DNA of 64,000 bases, taken from positions 16,351 through 80,350 of the IMG/VR virus record IMGVR_UViG_3300026521_000148; one strand, 5' to 3'. The notes under the pieces are model-generated. The model saw nothing but the letters and a program-made list of their open reading frames with translations. It was not told the origin of the DNA and did not search any database. Made by a program: the position numbers and the translations under genes. Source of the DNA: a virus. Shown here in pieces: positions 10,312 through 19,815 of the stretch (position 1 is its first letter; each line of letters starts with the position of its first letter).

Positions 10312-10908
10312 TTAATCGTTTTTACTTATAAGTAATTCATGCTCACTAACTTTACCATGTATGCTTTTTATTTCTACTCCTATAGTAACATTATCGTTAT
10401 CTAATAGTTCGAATACTAGAAAGATATAACTTTTCCAAGATATAACCTCAGATTCTAATACCTTAGCTATAGTAGCTTTATTCTTTTTACCACCTTTTTT
10501 ATGGTAGTTAGTTATCAACTTGCGTTGGTCTTTTTTACTGTTTAATTTTAGATCTATTAGTAGATCATCAAAGTTTTGTTTAAGGATCTCTCCTGATGTT
10601 TTCTCCTTATAGTCTTCTTGTTTCTTTTTAGTAGAGATAACATATATTTTGTTGTTCTTAGTTACCTTTAATATTAAAATTATGTAATGTGCTTTTAATA
10701 CCCTTAATAATAAGAACGTGAAACTATTCCATGTCATCTCGCCAGCTAAGATTAACCTACTTATCGTAGTTCTATTCTTAGTACCTACATACCTATTTAT
10801 AAAATAATTAATAGAATTTATAAAACCAGTTTCTATTAATATCTTCCTAAATAGCTTTGTGAGTATGCCATCTTCACTACTCTGTATGGGTGACATCTCT
10901 TTAAGCAT
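10312..10908 (-). CDS. Unknown protein with two tandem repeats, 198 aa
   Basis: No family is named. The protein contains two related segments of about 45 residues, near 40-85 and 135-180. Each carries a G-x-KN-x-x-TI block followed by E-(M/V)-x-(T/S)W-x-S and an FL-rich helix. This suggests a duplicated small helical domain, possibly nucleic-acid binding given its basic charge (inference). An AGGAGG site precedes the ATG. It sits between two other unknown genes of the same operon. Confidence 0.55.
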   Translation of the reverse strand: MLKEMSPIQSSEDGILTKLFRKILIETGFINSINYFINRYVGTKNRTTISRLILAGEMTWNSFTFLLLRVLKAHYIILILKVTKNNKIYVISTKKKQEDYKEKTSGEILKQNFDDLLIDLKLNSKKDQRKLITNYHKKGGKKNKATIAKVLESEVISWKSYIFLVFELLDNDNVTIGVEIKSIHGKVSEHELLISKND

Positions 10909-10928
10909 AACTTACCTCCTATTTATGT

Positions 10929-11378
10929 CTAACTATTGTGGATATCGATGCAGATATACACTATGTTAATAATATACTGTTTAAATAGTTTAGATCTGAA
11001 AAATAGATAACTATATTCTGGGTAACTAACACTATTAACATATGCGTTTAATAAACTAACTAAGTCCTCTAAAAACTCTTTATAATAAGTATTATAATTA
11101 ATACTCACGCTACCATTACTATCCTTTATGAAATCAATAAGCCGCATTTCCCTAAAACTATCACTCACGTGATAGTCTAAGAGAATGGCTGAGTCTTGGT
11201 TAATTAATAATTGCTTAGTTACACTTTTATAATAGAATATGTTAGGAAACTTACTAGTTATAATAGTTTCCGTTAACCCATCCTTTATTATGTCTTTATC
11301 TTTTATACTACTTAACAACCTATCTACTAATTGTAGACTACCTATGACGTCGTCTAAATTTAGATCTTCATATTTCAT
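10929..11378 (-). CDS. Unknown phage protein, 149 aa
   Basis: This acidic protein of unknown function is the first gene of the 11378-9191 minus-strand group and is divergent from the gene starting at 11435. The ribosome binding site is weak (AAGGCACC). No signal peptide, transmembrane segment or catalytic motif is visible. Confidence 0.5.
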   Translation of the reverse strand: MKYEDLNLDDVIGSLQLVDRLLSSIKDKDIIKDGLTETIITSKFPNIFYYKSVTKQLLINQDSAILLDYHVSDSFREMRLIDFIKDSNGSVSINYNTYYKEFLEDLVSLLNAYVNSVSYPEYSYLFFRSKLFKQYIINIVYICIDIHNS

Positions 11379-11434
11379 TACGGTGCCTTAATCTGGTGTT
11401 TTCAATGAAGAAATTATATTAAAGGAATTATTTT

Positions 11435-11860
11435 ATGGAAAAATTAACTAATCCATATGTTATGTTATTAGACGAGGAGAATAGAGTTTTACAAAAAACT
11501 AGAGCCCTTAGAGAAAAGATAGTAGATACGTTTATAGAGGAAAAGGGGGTCCCTACACGTTCTGGTGATATGCGTGTTGTTAATGAGTTATTAAATAGCT
11601 TAGACACCAACGTTACATCTGTTGTTGATCTTAGACTTAAACATGAAGACACTAAACAATCTGAAGATATGACTGAAGCTATTGTTAATATTTTTAAACA
11701 AATTAATGATAGAGGCAATACCATTGATGTAAAAAATAAACAAATAGATGTAGGTGAAAAAAGTATACCTGATGATGTAGTGCCAGGTGAAGATCTTATA
11801 GAGTATGAAGAATTAGATGTTGATTCTATCATGCCTACTATCGGTAAGGAAGCAAAATGA
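11435..11860 (+). CDS. Unknown phage protein, 141 aa (possible virion assembly)
   Basis: First gene of the plus-strand group 11435-15514, with AAAGGAAT before its ATG. The sequence is acidic and helical with a coiled-coil-like centre (residues about 60-110). Its stop overlaps the next start (ATGA), so the two are translationally coupled. The group continues to a spanin-like pair and a baseplate spike, so a tail or assembly role is plausible but unproven. Confidence 0.55.
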   Translation: MEKLTNPYVMLLDEENRVLQKTRALREKIVDTFIEEKGVPTRSGDMRVVNELLNSLDTNVTSVVDLRLKHEDTKQSEDMTEAIVNIFKQINDRGNTIDVKNKQIDVGEKSIPDDVVPGEDLIEYEELDVDSIMPTIGKEAK

Positions 11861-12672
11861 TATTTAATGGTACTAAAACTATGTATAGCGACAGACTTAA
11901 AAACTATATGTCTCTAGGCTTACATTATGAACCACTCATAAATACAACACTTAATGAGACTTTTGTTATAAAACCTAGATATGATTTTAACGATGATAAC
12001 ATACATTATCCAAAGATAAATGTTTTAGTCATAGGCAGTGATAACAATGAACCTAATAAAGAGATAAATAAGTTTAATTTAAGAACGTCACCACATAGCC
12101 CACTTGATGCTAGTCTATTTAACCATATACCTTTTTATTTAAGAAAAGTTAGTGAAGTAGATATGTACCCACCTAGTGATAGGTATGTATTAAGAAAAAA
12201 TATAACTATAAACGAGGAACTATATCTAGCGTGCTATGGTTATAGAATGGACGACATAGTATATAAAGGAGATATAGTTTCTTTTAATAGTATAGATAAA
12301 GATTATGTTAATATCACGAAGATAGATACAAATGATGGTAGATATCTTAATCCTACTCCTAGAGAGAGGATAGAGCTTTATAAGGCACCAGATTATTATC
12401 TTGGTACATTTTTTAAGTTATTCTTCTTTTTTAATAAAGATGAATTAGGAGAGATGTTAAATAGTTTTAAAACATTATATCCAACTAATCCTATAAATCG
12501 TATAACTGAAATGGGTATCTGTAGTAGTATATATTTAGAAGATGATAATGAGGTCGTATGGTGTGGTATAGAATATTTCATAGATACAGATTATAATATA
12601 CAAGACGCTTATGATAAATCTTATTTAGAGTTCTACGTGGAAGTAGGTAACTCAGAAGTTATAAGGGGATGA
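11857..12672 (+). CDS. Unknown phage protein, 271 aa, probable structural
   Basis: Rich in Tyr, Asn, Asp and Ile and predicted beta-rich, typical of phage baseplate or tail components, but no specific family is recognised. It is coupled to the preceding gene by a 4-nt overlap and followed after 1 nt by the RuvC-like gene. No export signal. Confidence 0.5.
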   Translation: MIFNGTKTMYSDRLKNYMSLGLHYEPLINTTLNETFVIKPRYDFNDDNIHYPKINVLVIGSDNNEPNKEINKFNLRTSPHSPLDASLFNHIPFYLRKVSEVDMYPPSDRYVLRKNITINEELYLACYGYRMDDIVYKGDIVSFNSIDKDYVNITKIDTNDGRYLNPTPRERIELYKAPDYYLGTFFKLFFFFNKDELGEMLNSFKTLYPTNPINRITEMGICSSIYLEDDNEVVWCGIEYFIDTDYNIQDAYDKSYLEFYVEVGNSEVIRG

Positions 12673-12673
12673 T

Positions 12674-13186
12674 ATGCGTTTAGTTAGCGTAGATCCTGGT
12701 ACAGTTACATGTGGAGTTGCTGTATGGGATCTTAATAAAGATTTCACAATAGATAAGATGCGTTCTTTTACTATTTATATAAATGGCGATATGGAACTAG
12801 ACAGACGTATGGGTTTACTTTATAAAATGTTTAAGCAATTTTTTATAGAGGAAGAACCATTTCAATTAGCTCATGAGACAGGCTTCATAAATAGATTTAG
12901 ACCACAAGCATATGGACCAATATACACAACAATTTACCTTATACGAAAAGCATTTTCTGATACTGTATCTGATTATGGTTTATTTGGTTACCCGCCTAAA
13001 ATGGTTAAATCAGTTGTTAGCATTGGTACTGCTGGTAAAGATGATATGCTAGCTGCTGTTACGTCTATAAATGAGTTAAAGTCGTTCATAACAGGTAAAG
13101 AAAGTGAGCACGAGATAGACGCTATTGCTATAGGGTATACACATATATTAAATATAAGAATGTATCCAGAAATTTTATTTATTTAA
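12674..13186 (+). CDS. RuvC-like Holliday junction resolvase
   Basis: Probable structure-specific endonuclease resolving branched DNA during recombination or packaging. It has the RNase H-fold order of acidic residues: D7 in VDPGT, E68 in AHETG, the basic/acidic GKDDM block at 121-125 and D149 in EIDAIAIGYTH. At 170 residues it matches the usual RuvC/poxvirus-type resolvase size. An AAGGGG site precedes the ATG. It sits in a tail-gene operon, which favours a role late in infection, perhaps clearing junctions before packaging (inference). Confidence 0.78.
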   Translation: MRLVSVDPGTVTCGVAVWDLNKDFTIDKMRSFTIYINGDMELDRRMGLLYKMFKQFFIEEEPFQLAHETGFINRFRPQAYGPIYTTIYLIRKAFSDTVSDYGLFGYPPKMVKSVVSIGTAGKDDMLAAVTSINELKSFITGKESEHEIDAIAIGYTHILNIRMYPEILFI

Positions 13187-13199
13187 AAAAAGGAATAAT

Positions 13200-13694
13200 A
13201 TGTTTACAACAATATTGTTTAGCAAAAAACTTAAATATATAGGCTACGTTATTCTTTTCATTATGGTAGCTATTCCTATCGGTATAGTTTTTAATAACCT
13301 ATATACATCTGTTTTACATTTAACAGGCGGTGAAACAAAGGATGAAAAGATACAAAGACTAGAGCATAACCAACAAGTTTATGAAGATAGTATAAAGTCT
13401 ATACAACAAGAACAAGTTATCGAAGCTAAAAAACAACACATCATAACTGAGATACAAGTTACCACTATAAAGGATAAGGTTATCCGTGATAGTTTTAAAG
13501 ATGATGTTAAGAAAACAGTTGCTACTAAGGTAGCTAAAATACAACATAAACAACAATCTACTAAAGCAGAAGAGAAACAGCCTCCTCCTATAACCGAGGT
13601 ACATGACGAGGAACTCTATGATGAAGTAGGAACAGCTTTTATGGATGGTATGGAAAATATATACCTAGAAACGATAAAGGATTACCCAGAATGA
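13200..13694 (+). CDS. Membrane-anchored coiled-coil protein, candidate i-spanin
   Basis: A short basic N-terminus is followed by one transmembrane segment (residues about 16-36), then a long charged coiled coil (about 45-130) and an acidic tail. This is the architecture of an inner-membrane spanin: N-in, periplasmic coiled coil. Its stop overlaps the start of the following lipoprotein gene (ATGA), the arrangement expected for an i-/o-spanin pair that fuses inner and outer membranes at lysis. No sequence family is recognised; the call rests on topology and context. Confidence 0.5.
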   Translation: MFTTILFSKKLKYIGYVILFIMVAIPIGIVFNNLYTSVLHLTGGETKDEKIQRLEHNQQVYEDSIKSIQQEQVIEAKKQHIITEIQVTTIKDKVIRDSFKDDVKKTVATKVAKIQHKQQSTKAEEKQPPPITEVHDEELYDEVGTAFMDGMENIYLETIKDYPE

Positions 13695-14017
13695 AAACAC
13701 TAGTACTAATGTTATATGTTTTATTATTTGTAGGGTGTGGTGAGAAGGTCATATATGTACCTAAAACAAAAGTTGTCTATGAAGTAGTTCCAGGTGAACT
13801 ACTTGTGGACGGCGTTAATGTTACTAAACCACCAAATAGAGAAGTATTTGTTAAGGCTGGTCCTATAGAGAGGGAATCTATACTAACTTCAACTATCATA
13901 GAGTTATATAGCGATATAAAAGAATATAAAACAAAATTATATAACATAAGGTTATTTAATAAAAAAATGGAGAAGTTAAGAGATGAAACATATGGAGAAA
14001 CAACTAAGAAACCTTGA
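13691..14017 (+). CDS. Small lipoprotein, candidate o-spanin (Rz1-like)
   Basis: A 108-residue protein with a lipoprotein signal peptide: Lys2, a hydrophobic run, then lipobox LLFVGC with the Cys at about residue 16. A VVPGELLVDGVNVTKPP segment follows, resembling the P-x-LL...P block of Rz1-type lipoproteins, then a helical C-terminus. It overlaps the upstream candidate i-spanin by 4 nt and the downstream spike gene by 35 nt. Role inferred: outer-membrane half of the spanin complex. Confidence 0.55.
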   Translation: MKTLVLMLYVLLFVGCGEKVIYVPKTKVVYEVVPGELLVDGVNVTKPPNREVFVKAGPIERESILTSTIIELYSDIKEYKTKLYNIRLFNKKMEKLRDETYGETTKKP

Positions 14018-15020
14018 TCTATCTAAGATACATTTTCATTCATATGGCATAGTGGCTATGGATAATGTAGATAACGAGAAAGAGATAAAGGTATTTCCTG
14101 TAGAGAAGCTATATTTAGAGAATGGTGAAACTATAGTTAAGAATGGTAGTATAACTCAAGATGAGGATTACAAACCAACTACGTATACTGTAAAAGAAAA
14201 GATACTTACTACTATACCAGAAGATATAGAACCTAGACACATCATAAAGGAAGAGGCCTTATCGTTAGTTAAGACCAAGTACCTATATAGTACGTGGTTA
14301 AATATAAATAACCCAAATAGATACACGCCACCTAATGTTTGTTTAGGAGAGAAGGTTATTATTTATAAATATGGTAATAGTGATAGATATTTCTGGGATA
14401 CATTAGGTTTTGAATTAAACTTAAGAAAAGAGGATCATGTTGTAGATGTTTACAGTGATAAACCAGAAATAAATGAAGATGATGTCGCCAATAATGTAGA
14501 GGAAGATTTAGAAGATACATATTACATTATGAAATCTCCTAAAAATAAAATAGTTAAATTACATACTACTGATAAGTATGGAGAACTAACAACCTATGAT
14601 ATAACGTTAAATACTAAAGATGGCACATTAGAGGTATTAGATGGTAAAGGTAATTATATACTATTAGATAGTGATAAAGATACCTACACCACTAATATAA
14701 ATAAAGACCTCATAGATACGGTTGGTAACGATAGGATCTCAGATATAAAAAATGATGAAAATATAACTATAGGTAACGAAAGAAAAACGGACATAGCTAA
14801 AAATGATACTGAAACAATAGGTGATACAAAAACTATATCTCTTAAGAAAATAGCTATAAAGAATGATACGACTGAACTTATATCGTTGTTATCCGAATAT
14901 ATAGCTACACATATAACAGAACAACATATAGGCAATTTAGGAATACCTACTGTACTGACAGGTGATTTCATAAGTAAGTACCAAGATATAAAATCTAGGT
15001 TAGATACATTAAAGGTTTAA
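13983..15020 (+). CDS. Baseplate central spike / gp5-like puncturing protein
   Basis: A 345-residue protein. Residues about 235-300 contain short repeats of the type VGNDR..., IGNER..., IGDTK, the signature of triple-stranded beta-helices in T4 gp5 and VgrG spikes. The N-terminal half holds a beta-rich domain with CLGEKVIIYKYGNSD that could be an OB-type collar. No lysozyme domain is present; that activity is on the tape-measure protein. The start lies inside the lipoprotein gene; an ATG 9 nt downstream (13992) is an alternative. Confidence 0.6.
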   Translation: MKHMEKQLRNLDLSKIHFHSYGIVAMDNVDNEKEIKVFPVEKLYLENGETIVKNGSITQDEDYKPTTYTVKEKILTTIPEDIEPRHIIKEEALSLVKTKYLYSTWLNINNPNRYTPPNVCLGEKVIIYKYGNSDRYFWDTLGFELNLRKEDHVVDVYSDKPEINEDDVANNVEEDLEDTYYIMKSPKNKIVKLHTTDKYGELTTYDITLNTKDGTLEVLDGKGNYILLDSDKDTYTTNINKDLIDTVGNDRISDIKNDENITIGNERKTDIAKNDTETIGDTKTISLKKIAIKNDTTELISLLSEYIATHITEQHIGNLGIPTVLTGDFISKYQDIKSRLDTLKV

Positions 15021-15022
15021 AA

Positions 15023-15514
15023 ATGGACGCAAATAACCCAGCTACATTAATAGCTAGTGAATACAAACATATATGCGAAATAGGAGAAGCCGACAGTACA
15101 ACTCTTTTAACCTTAATGGCTGTAGCTCTAGATACTGAGTTTCAGAAAGGTTTAGTGTCTATGAAAAATGTCGATATAACCCCACCTACCGATAGTTTAA
15201 AATTTACAGCACAAAGTAATCCTTCTGATAATGCTCGACATATAGCGGAACAAGTTACATCATATTGGTTACAAACAATAACACCTACAGGTATACCACA
15301 ATCGTGTGATAGTATAACTGGCGTTAGTAATGATGCTAGTAAAATAAAAGACCCTATAGAAAGTAATCTATTAAGTATCTATAACGGTAGTATCTTAACG
15401 CCAAGTTTTTATCATTTCTGTGACGCTATTATAAAAGAAGTAAAAAAAATAACATGGGTAGTAAACGAAGCTAGTAGTAAATGTGCTACAACATTCACTG
15501 TAACGATATCATGA
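15023..15514 (+). CDS. Unknown phage protein, 163 aa, probable virion-associated
   Basis: Begins 2 nt after the spike gene and ends the plus-strand tail group. It is Thr/Ser/Ala-rich with four Cys and mixed alpha/beta character, without export signal. No family recognised. Its TGA lies inside the hairpin at 15508-15535. Confidence 0.5.
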   Translation: MDANNPATLIASEYKHICEIGEADSTTLLTLMAVALDTEFQKGLVSMKNVDITPPTDSLKFTAQSNPSDNARHIAEQVTSYWLQTITPTGIPQSCDSITGVSNDASKIKDPIESNLLSIYNGSILTPSFYHFCDAIIKEVKKITWVVNEASSKCATTFTVTIS

Positions 15515-15535
15515 AGAGTAAATACTCTTCATGAT
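15508..15535. terminator. Bidirectional palindromic terminator
   Basis: The arms ATCATGAAGAGTA and TACTCTTCATGAT form a 13-bp stem with a 2-nt loop. It overlaps the stop codon of the plus-strand gene and abuts the end of the convergent HD-domain gene. Confidence 0.7.
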
Positions 15536-15537
15536 AG

Positions 15538-16206
15538 CTACCCTTTTACACTCACCATATAGTCTTTAAGATATTCTGTTAACTCTAGCTGGAACCGCTC
15601 GTATTCATCTTTATACAATTCTTTGTATTTACTATCATTCTCCCATAGATAACCATTTACACCAAACTTATCTCTTAAGTGATTAACAACATCATCTACT
15701 GTCCTGTTCTTAGCTTTATTATATTCTAAAGTTCTATTAAGAACATCTTCGAATATAGGCTTACCTTTATCAGCAGCTCTTATTAGCGTTATGTAGTCCA
15801 CGTCTATAGGGAATGTATCATAATCTATCTTAATACTGGCTCTATGGTATAGGACCATATTAGCTATAGTTGTTATCTCGCTACAATCAAGATCCCATGT
15901 GTGCTCAACCACGGGACACTCATTATCAACAGCAACCATCGTTTCTATAACATAACGATACGCCTTAATGTTATGTATATCTCTATATTCATCATTAGAG
16001 AATATATCATGTAGATATACACCTAAAAACGATACTTTGCGATTTAGTTCATAATTAAATTTGTTAGCTAACCTACAAAACTCAGACCACACGTTATCAA
16101 CATGATCTATTTGGTGTGCTTTATCATTTTTTATATAGAACTCGTTTATTAGGTATTCTCTAACGACATTCTCTTCTTTTGTTAATTTAACATCTAAATT
16201 AGCCAT
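15538..16206 (-). CDS. HD-domain phosphohydrolase
   Basis: The HD-superfamily metal set is visible: H35 in HQIDHVDNVW, H66-D67 in YLHDIF, H121 in VLYHRA and D146 in RAADKGKP. Such enzymes hydrolyse nucleotides or cyclic nucleotides; the substrate here is unknown. A phage nucleotide-pool or signalling role is inferred. The gene has a promoter-like element 26-57 nt upstream and a terminator downstream, so it is probably a single-gene unit. Confidence 0.7.
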   Translation of the reverse strand: MANLDVKLTKEENVVREYLINEFYIKNDKAHQIDHVDNVWSEFCRLANKFNYELNRKVSFLGVYLHDIFSNDEYRDIHNIKAYRYVIETMVAVDNECPVVEHTWDLDCSEITTIANMVLYHRASIKIDYDTFPIDVDYITLIRAADKGKPIFEDVLNRTLEYNKAKNRTVDDVVNHLRDKFGVNGYLWENDSKYKELYKDEYERFQLELTEYLKDYMVSVKG

Positions 16207-16231
16207 ACTTCTTTCCTTTTATATAATAATA

Positions 16232-16263
16232 TTAGTACACTGTACTATATAAATAATATATAA
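16232..16263 (-). promoter_or_regulatory. Minus-strand phage promoter-like element
   Basis: The best copy of the recurring element: palindrome TTAGTACACTGTACTA followed (plus-strand order) by AAATAATATATA. Read on the minus strand, the AT box precedes the palindrome and the HD-domain gene follows. The same arrangement occurs at 20892, 26053, 27985, 29301, 35825, 45311 and 55991. Confidence 0.6.
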
Positions 16264-16277
16264 GTTAAAATATATAG

Positions 16278-16308
16278 ATATACAGTAGGATTTAATCCTA
16301 CTGTATAT
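16278..16308. terminator. Palindromic terminator
   Basis: Two 13-nt arms (ATATACAGTAGGA and complement) with a 5-nt loop. It immediately follows the end of the minus-strand gene 16308-17288 and precedes the promoter element of the next unit. Confidence 0.7.
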
Positions 16309-17288
16309 TATTTAAATACGTTTAAAAGTATATTGTAGCCTTCTTTAAAAGAACTAGCTACACTATCTGTTATAGATTTATCCTCATCTTCCATCTCTAT
16401 CATTTTGATAGTAGCTACTAACATATCTACTAACTGGTAATATAAATAAAAAAGGAACGCTACTGCCGTTAACATCTTAGCCATATTACCGATATACATA
16501 CTTATCTTTTTTATATCATCTTTACTTATAGAGGCTTTCTTACTTTTTATAATGTCATAAAGAAGATCTAATTTACTATTTATCTCTTCATTAAGTTCAT
16601 AGATTCTTTCTAAGTTTTCCATTCTATAAACGTTACCTAATTTTAAAGTTAAGTTTATAGTTTCATTAAGTTCTCTAAAATTTTTAGTTAGTCTCTTTAA
16701 CTCCACTCTATCCTTAAGTAACTTATCATGTGTTACTGTGTCTAAAGATTTGTTAATGTTTTTAACATTTGAAGCTAAAGCGGATACTTCATCTTTATCT
16801 ACATTAACATTTAATTCATCTTTTTTACTATCTAATAAACTATCTAAGAAATTTATAAACCTATTCATAGAGTCTTCTAACCCGTTGACATAACTACTAT
16901 TAGCAGCTAATAGTTCCATCAACTCTTTATACGTTAACTTAAGTCCTAATATAACAGGAGCTTTCCTATTCTCCACGCTATGGAACTTTATTCTGTCGCT
17001 AACTTTTATAAATGTAGGTCTAGCTTTATGTAAGTTAGTAATAGAAGGTGTCTTAGTTTTATACTCCATAAGGTCTTCTATAAAGATATTTGTATTTTGA
17101 AAGAATCCCATAACACCTTTAATGCTATTTTCAAAAGCTTTATCTATTTTATAAAGAGTTTTGTCTAGTAGTTCAAAACCTTCATTCCCGACATCTATAT
17201 CTTCATTACCAACAAGATCTTTTATAAGCCCAGTTGAAACTTCATCAACTTTTTTACTATACATATTGTATACATTACTAGTAAACAT
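16308..17288 (-). CDS. Coiled-coil membrane protein of unknown function, 326 aa
   Basis: Largely helical with heptad-like Leu/Val spacing (about residues 150-260), and one or two hydrophobic segments near 268-295 before a short acidic C-terminus. No N-terminal signal peptide. AAAGGAT precedes the ATG. It is divergent from the SbcC-like gene. Function not recognised; an internal virion or membrane-associated role is possible. Confidence 0.5.
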   Translation of the reverse strand: MFTSNVYNMYSKKVDEVSTGLIKDLVGNEDIDVGNEGFELLDKTLYKIDKAFENSIKGVMGFFQNTNIFIEDLMEYKTKTPSITNLHKARPTFIKVSDRIKFHSVENRKAPVILGLKLTYKELMELLAANSSYVNGLEDSMNRFINFLDSLLDSKKDELNVNVDKDEVSALASNVKNINKSLDTVTHDKLLKDRVELKRLTKNFRELNETINLTLKLGNVYRMENLERIYELNEEINSKLDLLYDIIKSKKASISKDDIKKISMYIGNMAKMLTAVAFLFYLYYQLVDMLVATIKMIEMEDEDKSITDSVASSFKEGYNILLNVFK

Positions 17289-17376
17289 CGTTATCCTTTG
17301 CTATAATTTCAACAGATGTATTACTATATAGTTAATTTACACATATAAACAATTAACTGAATTTTAGGAGTAAGAT

Positions 17377-19788
17377 ATGAAATTAATAAGTTTAGAATTA
17401 AAAAATTATACAAGACTTTATGTATCAGGTATAAAACATATTATATACACACCAGAAACATCGTTTAATATTATACTTGGTAGAAATGGTTCCGGTAAAT
17501 CATCTCTAGTTAAGGAGATGTTCCCGAATGTAGATGAACTTAAAAATGACTACGGTAAAGGCGGTTATAAGATACTTAGACTTGAACATAATAGTAATAA
17601 GTATGTTATAAGTTATAATAGAGATAATAACAAACATAGTTTTATAGTTAACGATGAAGAACTTAATAAACAGTATATACAGAAGACACAGAAGATATTG
17701 ATAGAACAACATTTTAAACTTAATAAACATATATACGAGATGTTATTGTCTACTAATAACTTTACATCTATGTCTGTATCAGAAAGAAAGAGATGGTTCA
17801 CAGATATATTAACAACCGTAGATTATGATTACGCACTTAACCTGTATAATAAAACTAAAGTTAGACTTAAAGAATTAACTTCATTTATGAAATTAGTGCA
17901 AGCTAAACTCATGAAGAATTCAGACCTTATGAAGGAATTAACTCCTGAATATATAAAAGGTCTAGAAACAGAGAAAGAGATGTTGTATAAACTAGTCGAC
18001 CATATGTTATCTATGAAAAGTAATGAACAACAGATGCAACCAGTTAATATCAATCTTTTAGAACAGAAAGTGAATGAATTAGAACATTATATGTCTAAAA
18101 TAGAACAAGGTAAGAATAAAGAGTTTTATAATAGAGAAATCTTTTCACTATTAAAACAACGTGATGATATACGTGAAAGAAGTAAAAAAATACAACAACA
18201 ACTATCTAAAATAGATGAACTTAAAATAGATAAAGGTGTTTCTTTAAAAGATTTAGAAGAAGAGAAAAATAGTCTATTATCTAAAATAAAAGAGTTACTT
18301 GTTAGATACGATGTTAATGATATAGATGAACTAATATTAGAGACGTCTTCATATAGAAATTCGTATAACTCATTGTTAATGAAAGCTGAGAGTATACAGC
18401 CATTAGTTAGTTATCATAGTACAGATGTAAGTAAGTTAAGAGATTTATTAAAACATAAAGAAGGTAAGTTATCATTACTATCTGAACAGTTTATAAAACT
18501 AGATAAAGAATTTATGTTACTAAGTTCTTTTAAAGAGCAGCCCGATGTAACATGTCCATCTTGTTCTAACATATTTAAACCTAACTTTGATAATGGTAAA
18601 TATATTAAACTTAAGGAAGAGATAAGTAAGATATATAAAGAAAAAGAAAAGATAACAGAAGAATATGAAACTATCAAGTTTCAGTTAGAACAGACTCTTG
18701 ATCTAAATAATACGTTAGATAGTCTAACAGATGAGCTAGATAGTTGTTGTAAACATATGAAAAAACGTTTAGAACCTCTTATAACAGAACATATCGTATC
18801 TATATTTAGTTCTACTTTAGCTGTACTACCAGATTATAACGAACTGCTATCTTTAAGAGATAAGTTAGCAGAATTAGATAGTAAAATAAACGTTTATAAA
18901 AAACTATCTTCTGAAAAGCTAGATTTCATAGCTAATAGAAAGAAAGAACTTATAGATGAGCATATATCCAATATACACAAGATAGAAAGTATAAATAATA
19001 CTATAGATAGTTATAAGTTAAAGTTAAAACAACTGGACACAATAATATCACTACAAACTGACATATCTTCATTAATCAGGAGACAACATAAATATAAACT
19101 TAACGTACGGGAGGTAGAGTTTAATAGATATATAAACAATGTTGTTTTAGAACTTAAGAGAGATATAACTGATATAGAAACTAAACTATTAGAATTTGAT
19201 AGGCTTAAGTCTAATAGTGAAGAGTTAGAGTTAGAGTTAAAAGAATATGAGATTAAACTTAAAAGCGTTAAAGAGTTAGAGAAACTATTATCACCGACTA
19301 AGGGTTTAATAGGCGAATCTATAAATACAACTATGAACTCTATACTTAACAGAATGAATGAGATCATTAATAAAGTATGGTCTTATGAAATAGATATATT
19401 ACCATGTGATATAAATGAAAGTGATTTAACATTTAGATTCCCTGTTAATATTAATAGCGCTAAAATCATACCCGATATAAGTAAAGGTAGTAGCTCTATA
19501 AAAGATATCATAGACTTAGCATTTAAAATAACAGCTATGGAATTCTTAGAGTTACTAGATTACCCTCTTATCCTAGATGAGTTAGGTAGTACATTTTCAG
19601 TTAGTCATAGAGTTAGTGTATATGATTTTGTAGACGAGTTAAGTAAAGGTTATTTTAATCAGGTATTTATGATAAGCCATTTTGACGATATGTTTGGTAG
19701 ATTTAAAAATACAGATGTTATTGTATTAGACAATGATGGTATAAACTTTACAGGTACGCATAATAAAATCATAGAGATAAAAAGATAA
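17377..19788 (+). CDS. SbcC/Rad50/T4 gp46-like recombination exonuclease ATPase subunit
   Basis: An SMC-like ATPase partnering an SbcD/gp47 nuclease in end resection. Walker A GRNGSGKSS lies at about 35-43, then two long coiled-coil arms around a zinc hook CPSC near 393. The ABC signature-like KGSSSIKD is near 702, Walker B PLILDELGS near 729-737 and the H-loop ISHFDD near 766. At 803 residues it is close to SbcC-type size, longer than T4 gp46. The nuclease partner is not in this window. TTAGGAG precedes the ATG. Confidence 0.88.
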   Translation: MKLISLELKNYTRLYVSGIKHIIYTPETSFNIILGRNGSGKSSLVKEMFPNVDELKNDYGKGGYKILRLEHNSNKYVISYNRDNNKHSFIVNDEELNKQYIQKTQKILIEQHFKLNKHIYEMLLSTNNFTSMSVSERKRWFTDILTTVDYDYALNLYNKTKVRLKELTSFMKLVQAKLMKNSDLMKELTPEYIKGLETEKEMLYKLVDHMLSMKSNEQQMQPVNINLLEQKVNELEHYMSKIEQGKNKEFYNREIFSLLKQRDDIRERSKKIQQQLSKIDELKIDKGVSLKDLEEEKNSLLSKIKELLVRYDVNDIDELILETSSYRNSYNSLLMKAESIQPLVSYHSTDVSKLRDLLKHKEGKLSLLSEQFIKLDKEFMLLSSFKEQPDVTCPSCSNIFKPNFDNGKYIKLKEEISKIYKEKEKITEEYETIKFQLEQTLDLNNTLDSLTDELDSCCKHMKKRLEPLITEHIVSIFSSTLAVLPDYNELLSLRDKLAELDSKINVYKKLSSEKLDFIANRKKELIDEHISNIHKIESINNTIDSYKLKLKQLDTIISLQTDISSLIRRQHKYKLNVREVEFNRYINNVVLELKRDITDIETKLLEFDRLKSNSEELELELKEYEIKLKSVKELEKLLSPTKGLIGESINTTMNSILNRMNEIINKVWSYEIDILPCDINESDLTFRFPVNINSAKIIPDISKGSSSIKDIIDLAFKITAMEFLELLDYPLILDELGSTFSVSHRVSVYDFVDELSKGYFNQVFMISHFDDMFGRFKNTDVIVLDNDGINFTGTHNKIIEIKR

Positions 19789-19815
19789 GATATACTAGCT
19801 ACGCTAGTATATCTT
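19787..19815. terminator. Bidirectional palindromic terminator
   Basis: Arms AAGATATACTAGC and complement with a 3-nt loop. It overlaps the end of the SbcC-like gene and the 3' end of the convergent gene at 19804. Confidence 0.7.
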
